A stretch of DNA of 64,000 bases from Agrobacterium arsenijevicii (GCA_000949895.1 JWIT01000001.1:248001-312000); one strand, 5' to 3'; shown: positions 19,025-29,290, counted from the first letter of the stretch. A program made the numbers and translations. The notes: generated by a model from the letters alone, not told the origin.

Positions 19025-20008
19025 TTACGCGTTGCCGATGATGATGCCGGCGGCCAGCACCAGCGACCCACCGAGCACCACCTGAAACACCGCCCGCAGG
19101 AACGGCGTTTCCATGAAGCGGTTCTGGATAAATGCGATGGCCCAGAGTTCCACGAAGACGACGATGGCGGCAATGGCCGTGGCCGTCCAGAAATGCGGAA
19201 TGAGATAGGGCAGCGCATGGCCAAGGCCACCGACGGCCGTCATGATACCGGAGGCAAGGCCGCGCTTTACCGGAGAGCCACGGCCAGAAAGCTTGCCATC
19301 GTCATGAGCTGCCTCGGTGAAGCCCATGGAAATACCCGCGCCGACTGAGGCCGAAAGGCCGATCAGGAAGGTTTGCCAGGTATCCTGCGTGGCAAAGGCG
19401 GCCGCGAAGATCGGCGCCAGCGTGGAGACGGAGCCATCCATCAGTCCCGCGAGGCCCGGCTGCACATAGGTCAGAAGAAATTGCCGTTTTGCGGTTTCCG
19501 CCTCTTCGGTCTTGCCGTCTTCATCGAGATGTTTTTCTTCCAGCATTTGCGCGATGTCTTCGTGACCACGCTCCGCCTCGGCCAGATCGCCCAGCAACTT
19601 GCGCGTCGAGGCATCGCTCGTGCGCTTCACGGCCTCATCGTAAAAACGGATCGCCTGGGCTTCCATCAATTCGGCCTGCGCGCGAATTTTCTCGAGTGAC
19701 AGGTTCTTCACGAGCCAGTCCGGCGTACGTTCGTAAAAACCACGCACATGCTCGCGGCGGATCAGGGGGATCGTTTCCCCGAAGCGGCTGCGATGCATGT
19801 CGATCAGCACGTTTCGATGCTGCTGCTCGACCTCGGCCATATCATCGAAGACTTTTGCGGATTGCGGATATTGCGCGCGCAGATGATCGGCATAGGAGCG
19901 ATAGATGCGGGAATCGTCTTCTTCCGAAGAGATGGCGAGTGCGAGGATTTCCTGCTCACTCAGGGAGGAGAACGGGCGTTTGGAAAGGGAGAAAAGACTG
20001 CGGAACAT
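19025..20008 (-). CDS. mbfA: Membrane-bound ferritin-like iron exporter MbfA
   Basis: A 327-residue fusion. Residues about 20-165 form a ferritin/rubrerythrin-like four-helix domain with iron ligands in ISSEEDDSRIYRSY, EVEQQHRNVLID, ELMEAQAIRFYDEA and AEAERGHEDIA. Residues about 180-327 are a VIT1/CCC1-like domain with several membrane helices (PGLAGLMDGSVSTLAPIFA onward). MbfA proteins export iron, lower peroxide sensitivity and are repressed by Irr when iron is scarce. Two Irr-type boxes lie just upstream, and a bidirectional terminator follows. The gene is divergent from a truncated haemoglobin. Confidence 0.93.
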   Translation of the reverse strand: MFRSLFSLSKRPFSSLSEQEILALAISSEEDDSRIYRSYADHLRAQYPQSAKVFDDMAEVEQQHRNVLIDMHRSRFGETIPLIRREHVRGFYERTPDWLVKNLSLEKIRAQAELMEAQAIRFYDEAVKRTSDASTRKLLGDLAEAERGHEDIAQMLEEKHLDEDGKTEEAETAKRQFLLTYVQPGLAGLMDGSVSTLAPIFAAAFATQDTWQTFLIGLSASVGAGISMGFTEAAHDDGKLSGRGSPVKRGLASGIMTAVGGLGHALPYLIPHFWTATAIAAIVVFVELWAIAFIQNRFMETPFLRAVFQVVLGGSLVLAAGIIIGNA

Positions 20009-20020
20009 GGGAGAAACCTT

Positions 20021-20037
20021 TTTAGAATAATTCTAAA
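20021..20037. promoter_or_regulatory. Irr box (ICE) proximal to mbfA
   Basis: TTTAGAAT-A-ATTCTAAA, a perfect 17-base palindrome matching the iron-control element bound by Irr in Rhizobiales. It lies 12 bases before the mbfA ATG, so binding would block transcription. Established role for mbfA; the site is read directly. Confidence 0.88.
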
Positions 20038-20066
20038 TACATCCGGATCGCGTCACGATCAAGCCT

Positions 20067-20083
20067 TTTAGAATTATTCTAAT
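20067..20083. promoter_or_regulatory. Second Irr-like box between mbfA and truncated haemoglobin
   Basis: TTTAGAAT-T-ATTCTAAT matches the Irr element with one arm mismatch. Its centre is 46 bases from the mbfA-proximal box and it lies 64 bases before the chosen start of the divergent haemoglobin gene, so it could serve either gene or a loop between the two sites. Confidence 0.75.
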
Positions 20084-20147
20084 ACGCTAAATGGTCGCAT
20101 TGCGGAGCGCCTCCGGGCCGGGTAGGTTTGCAGGAAAGGAAACATGG

Positions 20148-20621
20148 ATGCAGGACCAGATCGCGGCAAGGGCCGCCCATAACGCGGACATTCAGGACAG
20201 GGCGGAAAAGGCCATGGCGGCAATCGGCGTCGATGCCGGTTTCATCGACCTGCTGGTCGAGACATTTTACGGTCGCGTCCTCAAACACCCAACGCTCGGC
20301 CCCGTCTTTGATGCACGGCTTGCCGGGCGCTGGCCGGAGCATATGGCCCGGATGAAACAGTTCTGGACGGCCATCGCTTTCAAGAATGGCAGCTACGGCG
20401 GCAAGCCGGTGCAGGCGCATCTCGGCGTAAAAGGCCTGTCGGCGGAACTGTTTCCACAATGGCTGGCGCTTTTTGCTGCCACGCTTGACGATATCGCGCC
20501 GAGCAGACAAGCCCATAGCTGGTTCATGGAAACTGCGGAACGTATCGCGAAAAGCCTGACGCTTTCGCTGTTTTACAATCCTGCGATGGACGATCCGGCG
20601 CTAAAACGCCCACATCCATAG
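20148..20621 (+). CDS. Group III truncated haemoglobin
   Basis: A 157-residue globin. Residues matching Campylobacter Ctb are present: B10 Tyr in ETFYGRVLKHP, distal-side His in WPEHMARMKQFW, proximal His in VQAHLGVKGLS and G8 Trp in FPQWLALF. Group III globins bind oxygen tightly and are linked to nitric oxide or redox handling. I start at ATG 20148 after AGGAAAGGAAAC; an in-frame ATG at 20091 would add 19 unconserved residues. It is divergent from mbfA with an Irr-like box in the gap, so Irr control is possible but unproven. Confidence 0.85.
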   Translation: MQDQIAARAAHNADIQDRAEKAMAAIGVDAGFIDLLVETFYGRVLKHPTLGPVFDARLAGRWPEHMARMKQFWTAIAFKNGSYGGKPVQAHLGVKGLSAELFPQWLALFAATLDDIAPSRQAHSWFMETAERIAKSLTLSLFYNPAMDDPALKRPHP

Positions 20622-20734
20622 CCCTCGTTCGGACGATGGTCGCAGATCCAGCAAGGGCCAACATTCCCTCTTGATGGCCGCAAGGATAAGTGTTTAGTAG
20701 CCAGCGGGAGGCGTACCGCGCGGTTCGCCTGTAA

Positions 20735-21865
<1,131 letters not shown>

Positions 21866-21874
21866 TCCCGCTCA

Positions 21875-22969
21875 TCATTTTCCGACCATCTTCAGACGGT
21901 CATCCGGCGCAGGCTGGGTGGCCGTTTTGTTTGGCGAGACCAGCTTCCACACTTCCCGTTCGCGCCAGTCGACCGGGCTCATGCCGGTAACGCGGCGAAA
22001 TTCCCGGTTGAAGTTGGACTTCGTCTGAAAACCGGAAGACAGCATGATCGTGGTCACCGACTGCTCCGTCTCCTCCAGCAGGCGGCAGGCCTCGCGGATG
22101 CGGAGCTGGTTGACATATTGCGAGACATTGATGCCGAGAGAGCGGTTGATGGCGCCGGAAATCTGCCGGCTCGGCAGGCCGAGACGTCTCGCAAGCCGTG
22201 ACAGGTTGAGGTTCTCATCGCGGTAAAGCGCCTGTGCTTCCATCAGGCGATCGAGCCTTTCGATGACCTCCCGGTCCTGTTCCGAGGGCTCTGCCGGCAC
22301 TGGCAATTCAGTCGCCGGTTCCGCAGCCATCTGCGGCGCTTTGCTTTTGCCGGCGAGAGCGGCCATGAGGCCGATCAACAGAAGCCCAAACAGATTGGCG
22401 TTGCTGACAAGTGCGGCAACATTTTCCCCATGCGCCCACTCAAAATCCAAAAACACCAGAAGATCGAACAGCGCGGAAACACAAAGAGCGACGGCGGCGA
22501 TGATGAGTGCCCTATGCGCCGATGCGACGCTGGCAAATTGCGCCTCATCCAGCCCATCCGGGCCTTTTCTTGCCAAAAGAAGCAGGGCAACGGCGTGTCC
22601 GACAAAAATGACGATCAGCGCAAGATCGATCGCAACCGGAAAGACCATTTCCAGAAAGACGATAAAAAGAGGTGACAGGAGAAGGCTGGCAAGCATCGCT
22701 TTTCTGCTCTCCTCCCCCACCCCCATCAGCCCGCGAAAGGCGATGTAGACAAGGGGCGGCAGGCAGCCGGCCAGGACCGGCAAAACATAACGCGTTTCGC
22801 TCACGCCATAACCCCAGCGCAGGCCGACAAGAACGGACTGCACGGCGCAAAGCGCGATCAGGGTCAGAAAAGCCCTATTGGTCCGCACATCGTCTCCACC
22901 TCGAAAGAAGACGATGAACATGACGACCAGCAGGAGTGCCACGACAAAAGGCAGGGGAATGAAAAGCAC
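21875..22969 (-). CDS. AraC-family regulator with seven-helix membrane domain
   Basis: A 364-residue protein. Residues about 1-225 form seven hydrophobic segments (PLPFVVALLLVVMFIVFF first, NANLFGLLLIGLMAALAG last). A cytoplasmic linker leads to a single AraC DNA-binding domain (LSRLARRLGLPSRQISGAIN and TIMLSSGFQTKSNFNREF). Membrane-anchored AraC regulators of this type sense an envelope or extracellular signal. It starts at GTG 22969; an in-frame stop lies not far upstream. It is divergent from a secreted hydrolase across a perfect inverted repeat, so that hydrolase is its likely target. Confidence 0.85.
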   Translation of the reverse strand: MLFIPLPFVVALLLVVMFIVFFRGGDDVRTNRAFLTLIALCAVQSVLVGLRWGYGVSETRYVLPVLAGCLPPLVYIAFRGLMGVGEESRKAMLASLLLSPLFIVFLEMVFPVAIDLALIVIFVGHAVALLLLARKGPDGLDEAQFASVASAHRALIIAAVALCVSALFDLLVFLDFEWAHGENVAALVSNANLFGLLLIGLMAALAGKSKAPQMAAEPATELPVPAEPSEQDREVIERLDRLMEAQALYRDENLNLSRLARRLGLPSRQISGAINRSLGINVSQYVNQLRIREACRLLEETEQSVTTIMLSSGFQTKSNFNREFRRVTGMSPVDWREREVWKLVSPNKTATQPAPDDRLKMVGK

Positions 22970-23014
22970 GAACAGAAATCCCGGAACGACGATTTATTGC
23001 ACTTTCATGGACCA

Positions 23015-23046
23015 GATCGCGTTTCGGTACGACCTTTAACGCGATC
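23015..23046. promoter_or_regulatory. Perfect inverted repeat between AraC-type regulator and hydrolase
   Basis: GATCGCGTT (23015-23023) and AACGCGATC (23038-23046) with a 14-base spacer. It lies in the 143-base divergent gap. A smaller dyad GGACG-N8-CGTCC follows about 23048. Operator role inferred. Confidence 0.5.
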
Positions 23047-23112
23047 AAGGACGCATTTATCCGTCCAGAAGAGAAAACGGGAGCATCCACCTTGTCAAAC
23101 GGAGAGGCTCTC

Positions 23113-24186
23113 ATGACACTGAAAAGCACCCTTGCCACACTTCTGATGTGCGCGGCTTTTTCCCCACAGGCATTTGCTGCAGAGAATGTCGGGTCTACCA
23201 CAATCCCGGTATTCTCTTCCGCGAGAAATACCAATCTCAACGTCACGATCTGGTATCCGGCCAAGGGAAGCGGTGTCATGGCGCTTTCAAGTGATGATCG
23301 TATTTTTGAAGGGACCCCCGCCTTGAAGGATGCGGCCATTCAACCCGGACGTCTGCCGCTCGTGCTTCTTTCGCATGGTTCGGGATCAAGCATGGCTGGC
23401 ATGGCGTGGATCGCCGCGAAACTCGCCAGCGAAGGTTTCATCGTCGCCGGAACCAACCATCCCGGCACGACCAGCGGCTACTCCACACCCGAAGACACAC
23501 CGAAAATCTGGGAGCGGACGAACGATCTTTCGGCGATCACCACGGCCTTGACGACCCAAGGCAAGTGGTCCGATGCGATCGACGCGGACAGGATTGGCGT
23601 TCTCGGCTTTTCGCTGGGCGGAAGTGCCGCGATGGAGATATCGGGTGCGCGCGCCGATCTCGACGCTTATGCGCGCTATTGCGAAGAGAATACCGCGATG
23701 ATGGATTGCCAGTGGTTTGCCGGCGGCCAGGGTTATGTCAACAACGAGCCGGTGAGCGTGCCCAAGCTTGATCTGCGCACCATCGACAAGGCCCGTTTCG
23801 AGCAGCAGAACCGCGATCCCCGCATCCGTTCCGCCGTGCTGGTCGATCCCGGTCTGGCGCTGGCCTTCCAGCCGGACAGCCTGAAAGCAATCGATATTCC
23901 GCTGACCTTCATCAATCTTGGCAGCAAGGGGAAAATTCCGCCCGCCGTGCTTGCGGACAAGCTCGCAGCGCAGGTGCCAGCCGCAACCTATCAACAGGTC
24001 GATGAGGCCGATCATTTCAGCTTCCTGCCCCTTTGCAAGCCGGGTGCCGACGCATTTCTCAAATCCGTCGGCGAGCGGGATCCGATCTGCCAACCCGCCG
24101 GATCGCGGGACCGCGCTGATCTTCATGCACAGTTGGAGACGATGATCGTCACCGCCTTCAACCGCACGCTGAAACCGGGCCAATAG
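23113..24186 (+). CDS. Secreted alpha/beta hydrolase (dienelactone/PAF-acetylhydrolase-like)
   Basis: A 357-residue exported hydrolase. A signal peptide (about 1-21, MTLKSTLATLLMCAAFSPQAFA) is followed by a fold with oxyanion region VLLSHGSGSSMAG, nucleophile elbow GVLGFSLGGSAAM and a late His in DEADHFSFLPLC. Three Cys in the later part (YCEEN, MDCQW, PLCKP) could make disulphides in the periplasm. Substrate unknown; related proteins hydrolyse small esters or phospholipid acetyl groups. GGAGAGG precedes ATG 23113. Divergent from the membrane AraC regulator. Confidence 0.82.
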   Translation: MTLKSTLATLLMCAAFSPQAFAAENVGSTTIPVFSSARNTNLNVTIWYPAKGSGVMALSSDDRIFEGTPALKDAAIQPGRLPLVLLSHGSGSSMAGMAWIAAKLASEGFIVAGTNHPGTTSGYSTPEDTPKIWERTNDLSAITTALTTQGKWSDAIDADRIGVLGFSLGGSAAMEISGARADLDAYARYCEENTAMMDCQWFAGGQGYVNNEPVSVPKLDLRTIDKARFEQQNRDPRIRSAVLVDPGLALAFQPDSLKAIDIPLTFINLGSKGKIPPAVLADKLAAQVPAATYQQVDEADHFSFLPLCKPGADAFLKSVGERDPICQPAGSRDRADLHAQLETMIVTAFNRTLKPGQ

Positions 24187-24196
24187 ATTGAAAGGC

Positions 24197-24715
24197 CTAG
24201 CCGATCCGCTTGTAGAACAGGGTCGTGCCGCAATAGCTCCCGTCCGGAAACAGCGCATAGTCGGGGATGACACCGACCCGTTCCCAGCCGAGACGGGGAT
24301 AAATTGCCTCCGCATCGCTGCCCGTGGCCGTATCCAGCACAAGCAGGGTACGGCCACGTTTTGCCGCTTCCTCTTCGACTTTTTGCATGAGCTTGCGGGC
24401 AAGCCCCAGCCCACGCGCGGAAGGATGCACGAGAAGCTTCATCAGGTCACCGCGATGGGGCTGGTTGGGTTTGGAGGCAAGGCCAACCTGCACGGTGCCT
24501 ACCACCTTGCCGTCCACTTCCGCCGCCACATGAATGGTGTCGCCCTCGCCCACCGCTTCCGCCACTGACTGCCAGAAGGGTTCGGCATCTTGCGGGGAAA
24601 AGGGCAACATGAAACCCACGGATGCGCCGCCGTTCACGCAGGCGGTGAGAACGCCACAAAGTTCTGGCAAGGCATCGATCGTCTCTGTCCGGTTCAGTAC
24701 GCGGATGATGGACAT
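24197..24715 (-). CDS. GNAT-family N-acetyltransferase
   Basis: A 172-residue GNAT with the acetyl-CoA motif LLVHPSARGLGLARKLM (about 93-109) and LLVLDTATGSDAEAIYPRLG, typical of antibiotic- or amino-acid-acetylating members. The early VNGGASVGFMLPFS is shared with a subgroup that often sits with regulators. It follows the XRE/cupin regulator by 21 bases on the same strand, so the two form a likely operon and the regulator may respond to the compound it modifies. Good AGGAG before ATG. Confidence 0.87.
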   Translation of the reverse strand: MSIIRVLNRTETIDALPELCGVLTACVNGGASVGFMLPFSPQDAEPFWQSVAEAVGEGDTIHVAAEVDGKVVGTVQVGLASKPNQPHRGDLMKLLVHPSARGLGLARKLMQKVEEEAAKRGRTLLVLDTATGSDAEAIYPRLGWERVGVIPDYALFPDGSYCGTTLFYKRIG

Positions 24716-24736
24716 GTAAACTCCTGTCGGGGAAAA

Positions 24737-25318
24737 TCAGCGCTGTCTTTGATCCAGCACGACGGCATAACGGGCGGGTTTTTCGGTGGGATTGTGGAAA
24801 ACATGTCCCTCACCCACCGGCATGAAAAGGCAATCGCCGGGTTCCAGCCGGTGAACGTCTCCGCCGCTCGTCATTTCCAGCACACCTTCGAAAAGCCAGA
24901 CATATTGCGTCATTCCGCGGCTTGCCGCATGCGGAGGGAAACCGACACGCGCGCCTGCCGGAAACTCGACCTCGACGATATCGACATCGGAACCGACGCG
25001 CGGCGGGGAGATAGCCCGGCGCACGTAACCGGTTTCTGGGTCTTTCCAGAGCTGCTGGTCGCGCTTTTTGACCAGCGGGGAAATGGTCTCTTGGTTTTCG
25101 GCAAAAAAGCCGGAGAGCGACAGGCCAAGCGCCGCGCAGATGCGGGCAAGCAGCGAGGCCGTGGGGCTCGCTTCGCCGCGTTCGATGCGGGAAATCATGG
25201 CGCGGCTGACGCCGGATTCGGATGCGAGCCGGTCCAGCGTCAGGCCGTTTTCAGCCCGCAGCGTTTTGATCCGCTCGCCGATCGAACGTTCAAGAATAAG
25301 ATCTTCGTTTTCCATCAT
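24737..25318 (-). CDS. XRE-family regulator with C-terminal cupin domain
   Basis: A 193-residue regulator. The N-terminal lambda-repressor-type helix-turn-helix (about 10-70) reads GLTLDRLASESGVSRAMISR, then IERGEASPTASLL. The C-terminal cupin (about 115-190) has GMTQYVWLFEGVLEM and LEPGDCLFMPVGEGHVFHN, a small-ligand-binding barrel. Such proteins (PuuR/SutR-like) commonly sense amines, amino acids or sulphur compounds. First gene of a two-gene unit with a GNAT acetyltransferase. The upstream 94 bases are AT-rich with a plausible promoter (TTGACT about 25352 on the minus strand). Confidence 0.88.
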   Translation of the reverse strand: MMENEDLILERSIGERIKTLRAENGLTLDRLASESGVSRAMISRIERGEASPTASLLARICAALGLSLSGFFAENQETISPLVKKRDQQLWKDPETGYVRRAISPPRVGSDVDIVEVEFPAGARVGFPPHAASRGMTQYVWLFEGVLEMTSGGDVHRLEPGDCLFMPVGEGHVFHNPTEKPARYAVVLDQRQR

Positions 25319-25412
25319 GCGAGAATTACACTCTCACATGATGGAGTCAATATCTACTATAATAGAAATCATGGTCGCCTTTTGCCGTCGATTCCGTGCG
25401 GCAAAAGATGCC

Positions 25413-25814
25413 TCAGGCACCGACCTGGGCAACCCAGTCGTTGAGATTATAGTAGTTGGTTACTCGGCTAACCTTCCCATCCTTCAGGTCGAAGAACGCC
25501 CCTGCGGGTAGGACATATTTCTGACCATCAGCCTCAGGCAGGCCTTCATCGGTTGCGAGATATTCGCCGTTTACGATAAATTCCGCCGAGGCGCGCTTGC
25601 CGTCCTCGCTCGCCATGATGACCATCTCCGTGAGATTTTCCTTATAGCAGCGGTTCATGTGGTCCATGAAGGACGCAAAAGCCACCTTGCCGGTCTGACG
25701 TTCGCCCTGATTGATGTCATGCACCACCTCGTCATGAAGAAGCGCCAGAAAGGCATCCATGTCCTGACGGTTAAAGGCATCGTAATAGGCGCGGATGGTC
25801 TCGGCAGCGGTCAT
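25413..25814 (-). CDS. SnoaL/ketosteroid-isomerase-like protein
   Basis: A 133-residue cone-shaped alpha+beta barrel protein of the NTF2/SnoaL type. The opening helix TIRAYYDAFNRQDMDAFLALL and VVHDINQGERQTG are characteristic. The end reads FFDLKDGKVSRVTNYYNLNDW. The family includes isomerases, cyclases and plain ligand binders, so function cannot be assigned. Divergent from a GNAT gene with a 72-base gap. Confidence 0.82.
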   Translation of the reverse strand: MTAAETIRAYYDAFNRQDMDAFLALLHDEVVHDINQGERQTGKVAFASFMDHMNRCYKENLTEMVIMASEDGKRASAEFIVNGEYLATDEGLPEADGQKYVLPAGAFFDLKDGKVSRVTNYYNLNDWVAQVGA

Positions 25815-25886
25815 CGTCTTCTCCGTTCAATGCTTGCGCAGGTTTTCCATGACGATATAACCAGTACAACCGAAAGTGAAATGCCC

Positions 25887-26495
25887 ATGACCGTCGAAAT
25901 CAAGTCTCTTTCCGGCATTGATGCCGCCCCTTTTTTCGATGATCTGGCGCGCCTGCGGATCACCGTCTTCCGCGCCTTCCCCTATCTCTATGACGGTTCG
26001 CTGGACCACGAGCGCAAATATCTTGCGACCTATGCCGACACAAAAGGTGCGGTTTTCGTGCTGGCGCTGGATGGCAGCCAAGTGGTGGGCATGTCCACCG
26101 GCATGCCGATGGCGGCAGAAACCGACGAGGTGAAGGTGCCCTTCATTGAAGGCGGCCACGATCCCGACCGGATCTTTTACTTCGGTGAAAGCGTGCTTCT
26201 GGCCGACTATCGCGGCCATGGTATCGGCGTGCGGTTCTTCAAGGAGCGAGAGGCCCATGCAAAAAGGCTCGGCTTTGATTGGTGCACCTTCTGTGCGGTC
26301 GAGCGGCCCGCCGACCACCCGCGCAGGCCGGCGGATTACGTGCCGCTGAATGCCTTCTGGGAAAAACGCGGCTATCGCCATCACCCCGAACTGCACACCA
26401 GCTTCACCTGGCAGGATCTCGACGAGAGCACTAAGAGCCCGAAACCCCTGTCCTTCTGGATGAAGAACATCGCCGCCGGAGACGGAAACAGATGA
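25887..26495 (+). CDS. GNAT-family acetyltransferase paired with a nitrilase-like gene
   Basis: A 202-residue GNAT protein. It begins MTVEIKSLSGIDAAPFFDDL. The acetyl-CoA region is LADYRGHGIGVRFFKEREAHA, after YFGESVLLA. ATG 25887 or the in-frame ATG 25881 could be used; neither has a strong ribosome site. Its stop overlaps the ATG of the carbon-nitrogen hydrolase (ATGA, 26492-26495), so the two are translationally coupled. GNAT-nitrilase pairs, sometimes fused, occur in many bacteria and may act in sequence on one amide or amine substrate, which is not known here. Confidence 0.85.
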   Translation: MTVEIKSLSGIDAAPFFDDLARLRITVFRAFPYLYDGSLDHERKYLATYADTKGAVFVLALDGSQVVGMSTGMPMAAETDEVKVPFIEGGHDPDRIFYFGESVLLADYRGHGIGVRFFKEREAHAKRLGFDWCTFCAVERPADHPRRPADYVPLNAFWEKRGYRHHPELHTSFTWQDLDESTKSPKPLSFWMKNIAAGDGNR

Positions 26496-27361
26496 CGCGC
26501 CTCGCCGCCAGCCAATATGCCATCGAACTGATCGAGACATGGGAAGGCTATGCCGCGCATCTTTCCGCCATTGTGCGTGAGGCGAAGGCAAAAGGCGCCG
26601 AGCTTCTACTCCTGCCGGAATATTCGGCCTTGGCGTTGACCGGGCAATTGCCGCCCGACGTGCGCTCGGATCTGCACCGCTCCATCGAAGAGATACAGCC
26701 ACTCATCCCCTCCTGGATCGAGCTTTGCGAAGAGCTGGCGCGGCAACATCAAATCCTATTCCAACCGGGCAGCGCGCCGGTGAAGGATGCCGACGGCAAG
26801 TTCCGCAACCGCGCGTGGTTGTTTGGCCCGAACGGGCTGGTCGGTTATCAGGACAAGCAGATCATGACCCGCTTCGAACGGGAGCAGTGGAATATCCATG
26901 CCGGCATCGAGGGCCTGAAAGCCTTCGAGACGCCGATCGGCAGGCTCGGCATCCTCATCTGCTACGACAACGAGTTCCCGATGCTTGGCCGGAAGCTGGC
27001 GGAGCTTGGCGTGGAACTGGTTCTCGCTCCCAGCTGCACCGATACGCTGGCCGGCGCTTACCGGGTGCGCATCGGCGCACAGGCCCGGGCGCTCGAAAAC
27101 CAATATGCCGTTCTCTCCTCTCCCACCGCAGGTGAGGCTCCATGGTCTCCCGCCGTCGATGAAAACCGTGGCCGCGCAGCCCTATACGTGCCGTCCGACT
27201 ACGGCATGCCGGCATCCGGAATCGTCGCGGAAAGCGAGCGCGATGCGGTGGCGCAAAGCACTCTGCTGATTGCCGATATCGACCTTGATGCCGTGGCGAG
27301 GCTCAGAACCGAGGGGCAGGTGGCCACCCGCCGTGACTGGCCTGAGCAATTTGCGATCTAA
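26492..27361 (+). CDS. Carbon-nitrogen hydrolase (nitrilase superfamily)
   Basis: A 289-residue amidase-type enzyme. The Glu-Lys-Cys triad is visible: Glu in LLLPEYSALALT (near 45), Lys in YQDKQIMTRFE (near 125) and Cys in LGILICYDNEFP (near 160). The family hydrolyses nitriles, amides, carbamoyl groups or deaminated glutathione. The coupled GNAT gene upstream suggests a substrate that is also acylated or bound by an acyltransferase fold. A terminator follows immediately. Confidence 0.9.
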   Translation: MTRLAASQYAIELIETWEGYAAHLSAIVREAKAKGAELLLLPEYSALALTGQLPPDVRSDLHRSIEEIQPLIPSWIELCEELARQHQILFQPGSAPVKDADGKFRNRAWLFGPNGLVGYQDKQIMTRFEREQWNIHAGIEGLKAFETPIGRLGILICYDNEFPMLGRKLAELGVELVLAPSCTDTLAGAYRVRIGAQARALENQYAVLSSPTAGEAPWSPAVDENRGRAALYVPSDYGMPASGIVAESERDAVAQSTLLIADIDLDAVARLRTEGQVATRRDWPEQFAI

Positions 27362-27384
27362 AAAGCCCATTTTAAAGGGCTTTT
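27361..27384 (+). terminator. Terminator after the GNAT-nitrilase operon
   Basis: Stem AAAAGCCC/GGGCTTTT with an 8-base loop, starting at the nitrilase stop codon. The T-run is the arm itself (TTTT) followed by AACC. Moderate strength. Confidence 0.65.
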
Positions 27385-27434
27385 AACCAAATTCCCGCTT
27401 TGCGGTGTGACAAGCCCCTGCTATAGCGCGGGGC

Positions 27435-29261
27435 ATGAGCACAAATTCGACCCGCACGCCCCTGGACCATATCCGCAACTTCTCGATCGTTGCCCACATC
27501 GATCACGGCAAATCGACGCTGGCCGACCGGTTGATCCAGTCGACAGGCGGCCTTGCCGAGCGCGATATGTCGGAACAGGTTCTCGATTCGATGGATATCG
27601 AGCGCGAGCGCGGCATCACCATCAAGGCCCAGACCGTACGCCTGCACTACAAGGCGAATAACGGCGAGACCTATGTGCTGAACCTTATCGACACGCCCGG
27701 CCACGTCGACTTTGCCTATGAAGTGTCCCGCTCGCTTTCGGCCTGCGAAGGTTCGCTGCTGGTCGTGGACGCATCGCAGGGTGTGGAAGCTCAGACCCTT
27801 GCCAACGTCTATCAGGCGATCGACAACAATCACGAGCTGGTGACGGTCTTGAACAAGATCGACCTGCCGGCCGCCGAACCCGACCGCATCAAGGAACAGA
27901 TCGAGGAAGTGATCGGCATCGATGCTTCCGAAGCTGTGATGATTTCGGCGAAAACCGGGCTTGGTATTCCCGATGTACTGGAAGCCATCGTTAACCGCCT
28001 GCCGCCGCCGAAGAGCGATGTTGGCGAAAACGGGCCGCTGAAGGCGCTGCTGGTCGACAGCTGGTACGACACCTATCTCGGCGTCATGGTTCTCGTGCGC
28101 GTCATCGACGGCGTGCTGACCAAGGGCCAGCAGATCCGCATGATGGGTTCGGGCGCGAAATACGGCATCGAGCGCGTTGGCGTGCTGACCCCGAAGATGG
28201 TCAATGTCGACAGCCTCGGCCCCGGCGAGATCGGCTTCATCACCGCCTCGATCAAGGAAGTCGCCGATACGCGCGTTGGCGATACGATTACCGACGACAA
28301 GCGCCCGACGGCGCAGGCCCTGCCCGGCTTCAAGCCCGCGCAGCCCGTGGTGTTCTGTGGCCTCTTCCCGGTTGACGCAGCGGACTTCGAAGACCTGCGC
28401 GCAGCGGTGGGCAAGCTTCGCCTCAACGACGCCTCCTTCTCCTTCGAAATGGAATCGTCTGCCGCTCTCGGTTTCGGTTTCCGCTGCGGCTTCCTCGGCC
28501 TGCTGCATCTTGAAATCATTCAGGAACGTCTCGAGCGCGAGTTCAATCTCGATCTCGTCGCGACAGCACCTTCGGTTGTCTATGAAATGACGCTGACGGA
28601 TGGCACGGAAAAGGAACTGCACAACCCGGCCGACATGCCTGATGTTGTGAAGATCAAGGAAATCCGCGAGCCGTGGATCAAGGCGACGATCCTGACGCCC
28701 GATGAATATCTCGGCGGCATCCTGAAACTCTGTCAGGACCGGCGCGGCCTGCAGACCGAGCTGACCTATGTCGGCAACCGCGCGATGATCACCTATGAAT
28801 TGCCGCTCAACGAAGTGGTGTTCGATTTCTACGACCGACTGAAATCCATCTCCAAGGGTTACGCCTCGTTCGATTACAACATCATCGACTATCGCGAAGG
28901 CGACCTCGTGAAGATGTCGATCCTCGTCAACGGCGATCCGGTGGATGCGCTGTCCATGCTGGTACACCGCTCGGCGGCAGACCGGCGCGGACGCGGCATG
29001 TGCGAAAAGCTGAAGGAACTCATTCCGCCGCACATGTTCCAGATCCCGATCCAGGCCGCCATCGGCGGCAAGGTCATCGCCCGCGAAACCGTGCGCGCGC
29101 TGCGCAAGGACGTGACGGCGAAGTGCTACGGCGGCGACGCAACGCGCAAACGCAAACTTCTGGACAAGCAGAAGGAAGGCAAAAAGCGCATGCGCCAGTT
29201 CGGCAAGGTAGAAATTCCGCAGGAAGCCTTCATCGCCGCGCTGAAGATGAACGACGAATAA
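27435..29261 (+). CDS. lepA: Elongation factor 4 (LepA), translational GTPase
   Basis: A 608-residue GTPase that acts on ribosomes, affecting initiation and back-translocation under stress. The G domain has [13 protein letters not shown] (G1, about 20-32), ERGITI (G2), DTPGHVDF (G3) and NKIDLPAA (G4). Domains II and III follow ([17 protein letters not shown]), then the LepA-specific C-terminal domain ([20 protein letters not shown]). Length and order are standard. Single-gene unit between two terminators. Confidence 0.98.
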   Translation: MSTNSTRTPLDHIRNFSIVAHIDHGKSTLADRLIQSTGGLAERDMSEQVLDSMDIERERGITIKAQTVRLHYKANNGETYVLNLIDTPGHVDFAYEVSRSLSACEGSLLVVDASQGVEAQTLANVYQAIDNNHELVTVLNKIDLPAAEPDRIKEQIEEVIGIDASEAVMISAKTGLGIPDVLEAIVNRLPPPKSDVGENGPLKALLVDSWYDTYLGVMVLVRVIDGVLTKGQQIRMMGSGAKYGIERVGVLTPKMVNVDSLGPGEIGFITASIKEVADTRVGDTITDDKRPTAQALPGFKPAQPVVFCGLFPVDAADFEDLRAAVGKLRLNDASFSFEMESSAALGFGFRCGFLGLLHLEIIQERLEREFNLDLVATAPSVVYEMTLTDGTEKELHNPADMPDVVKIKEIREPWIKATILTPDEYLGGILKLCQDRRGLQTELTYVGNRAMITYELPLNEVVFDFYDRLKSISKGYASFDYNIIDYREGDLVKMSILVNGDPVDALSMLVHRSAADRRGRGMCEKLKELIPPHMFQIPIQAAIGGKVIARETVRALRKDVTAKCYGGDATRKRKLLDKQKEGKKRMRQFGKVEIPQEAFIAALKMNDE

Positions 29262-29290
29262 GCTGCATTCTTATCGCGATGTATTTACAA

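Noticed and set aside
27372-29033. 553-codon open frame on the minus strand opposite lepA
   Set aside because: Antisense shadow of lepA with no family resemblance and no ribosome site.
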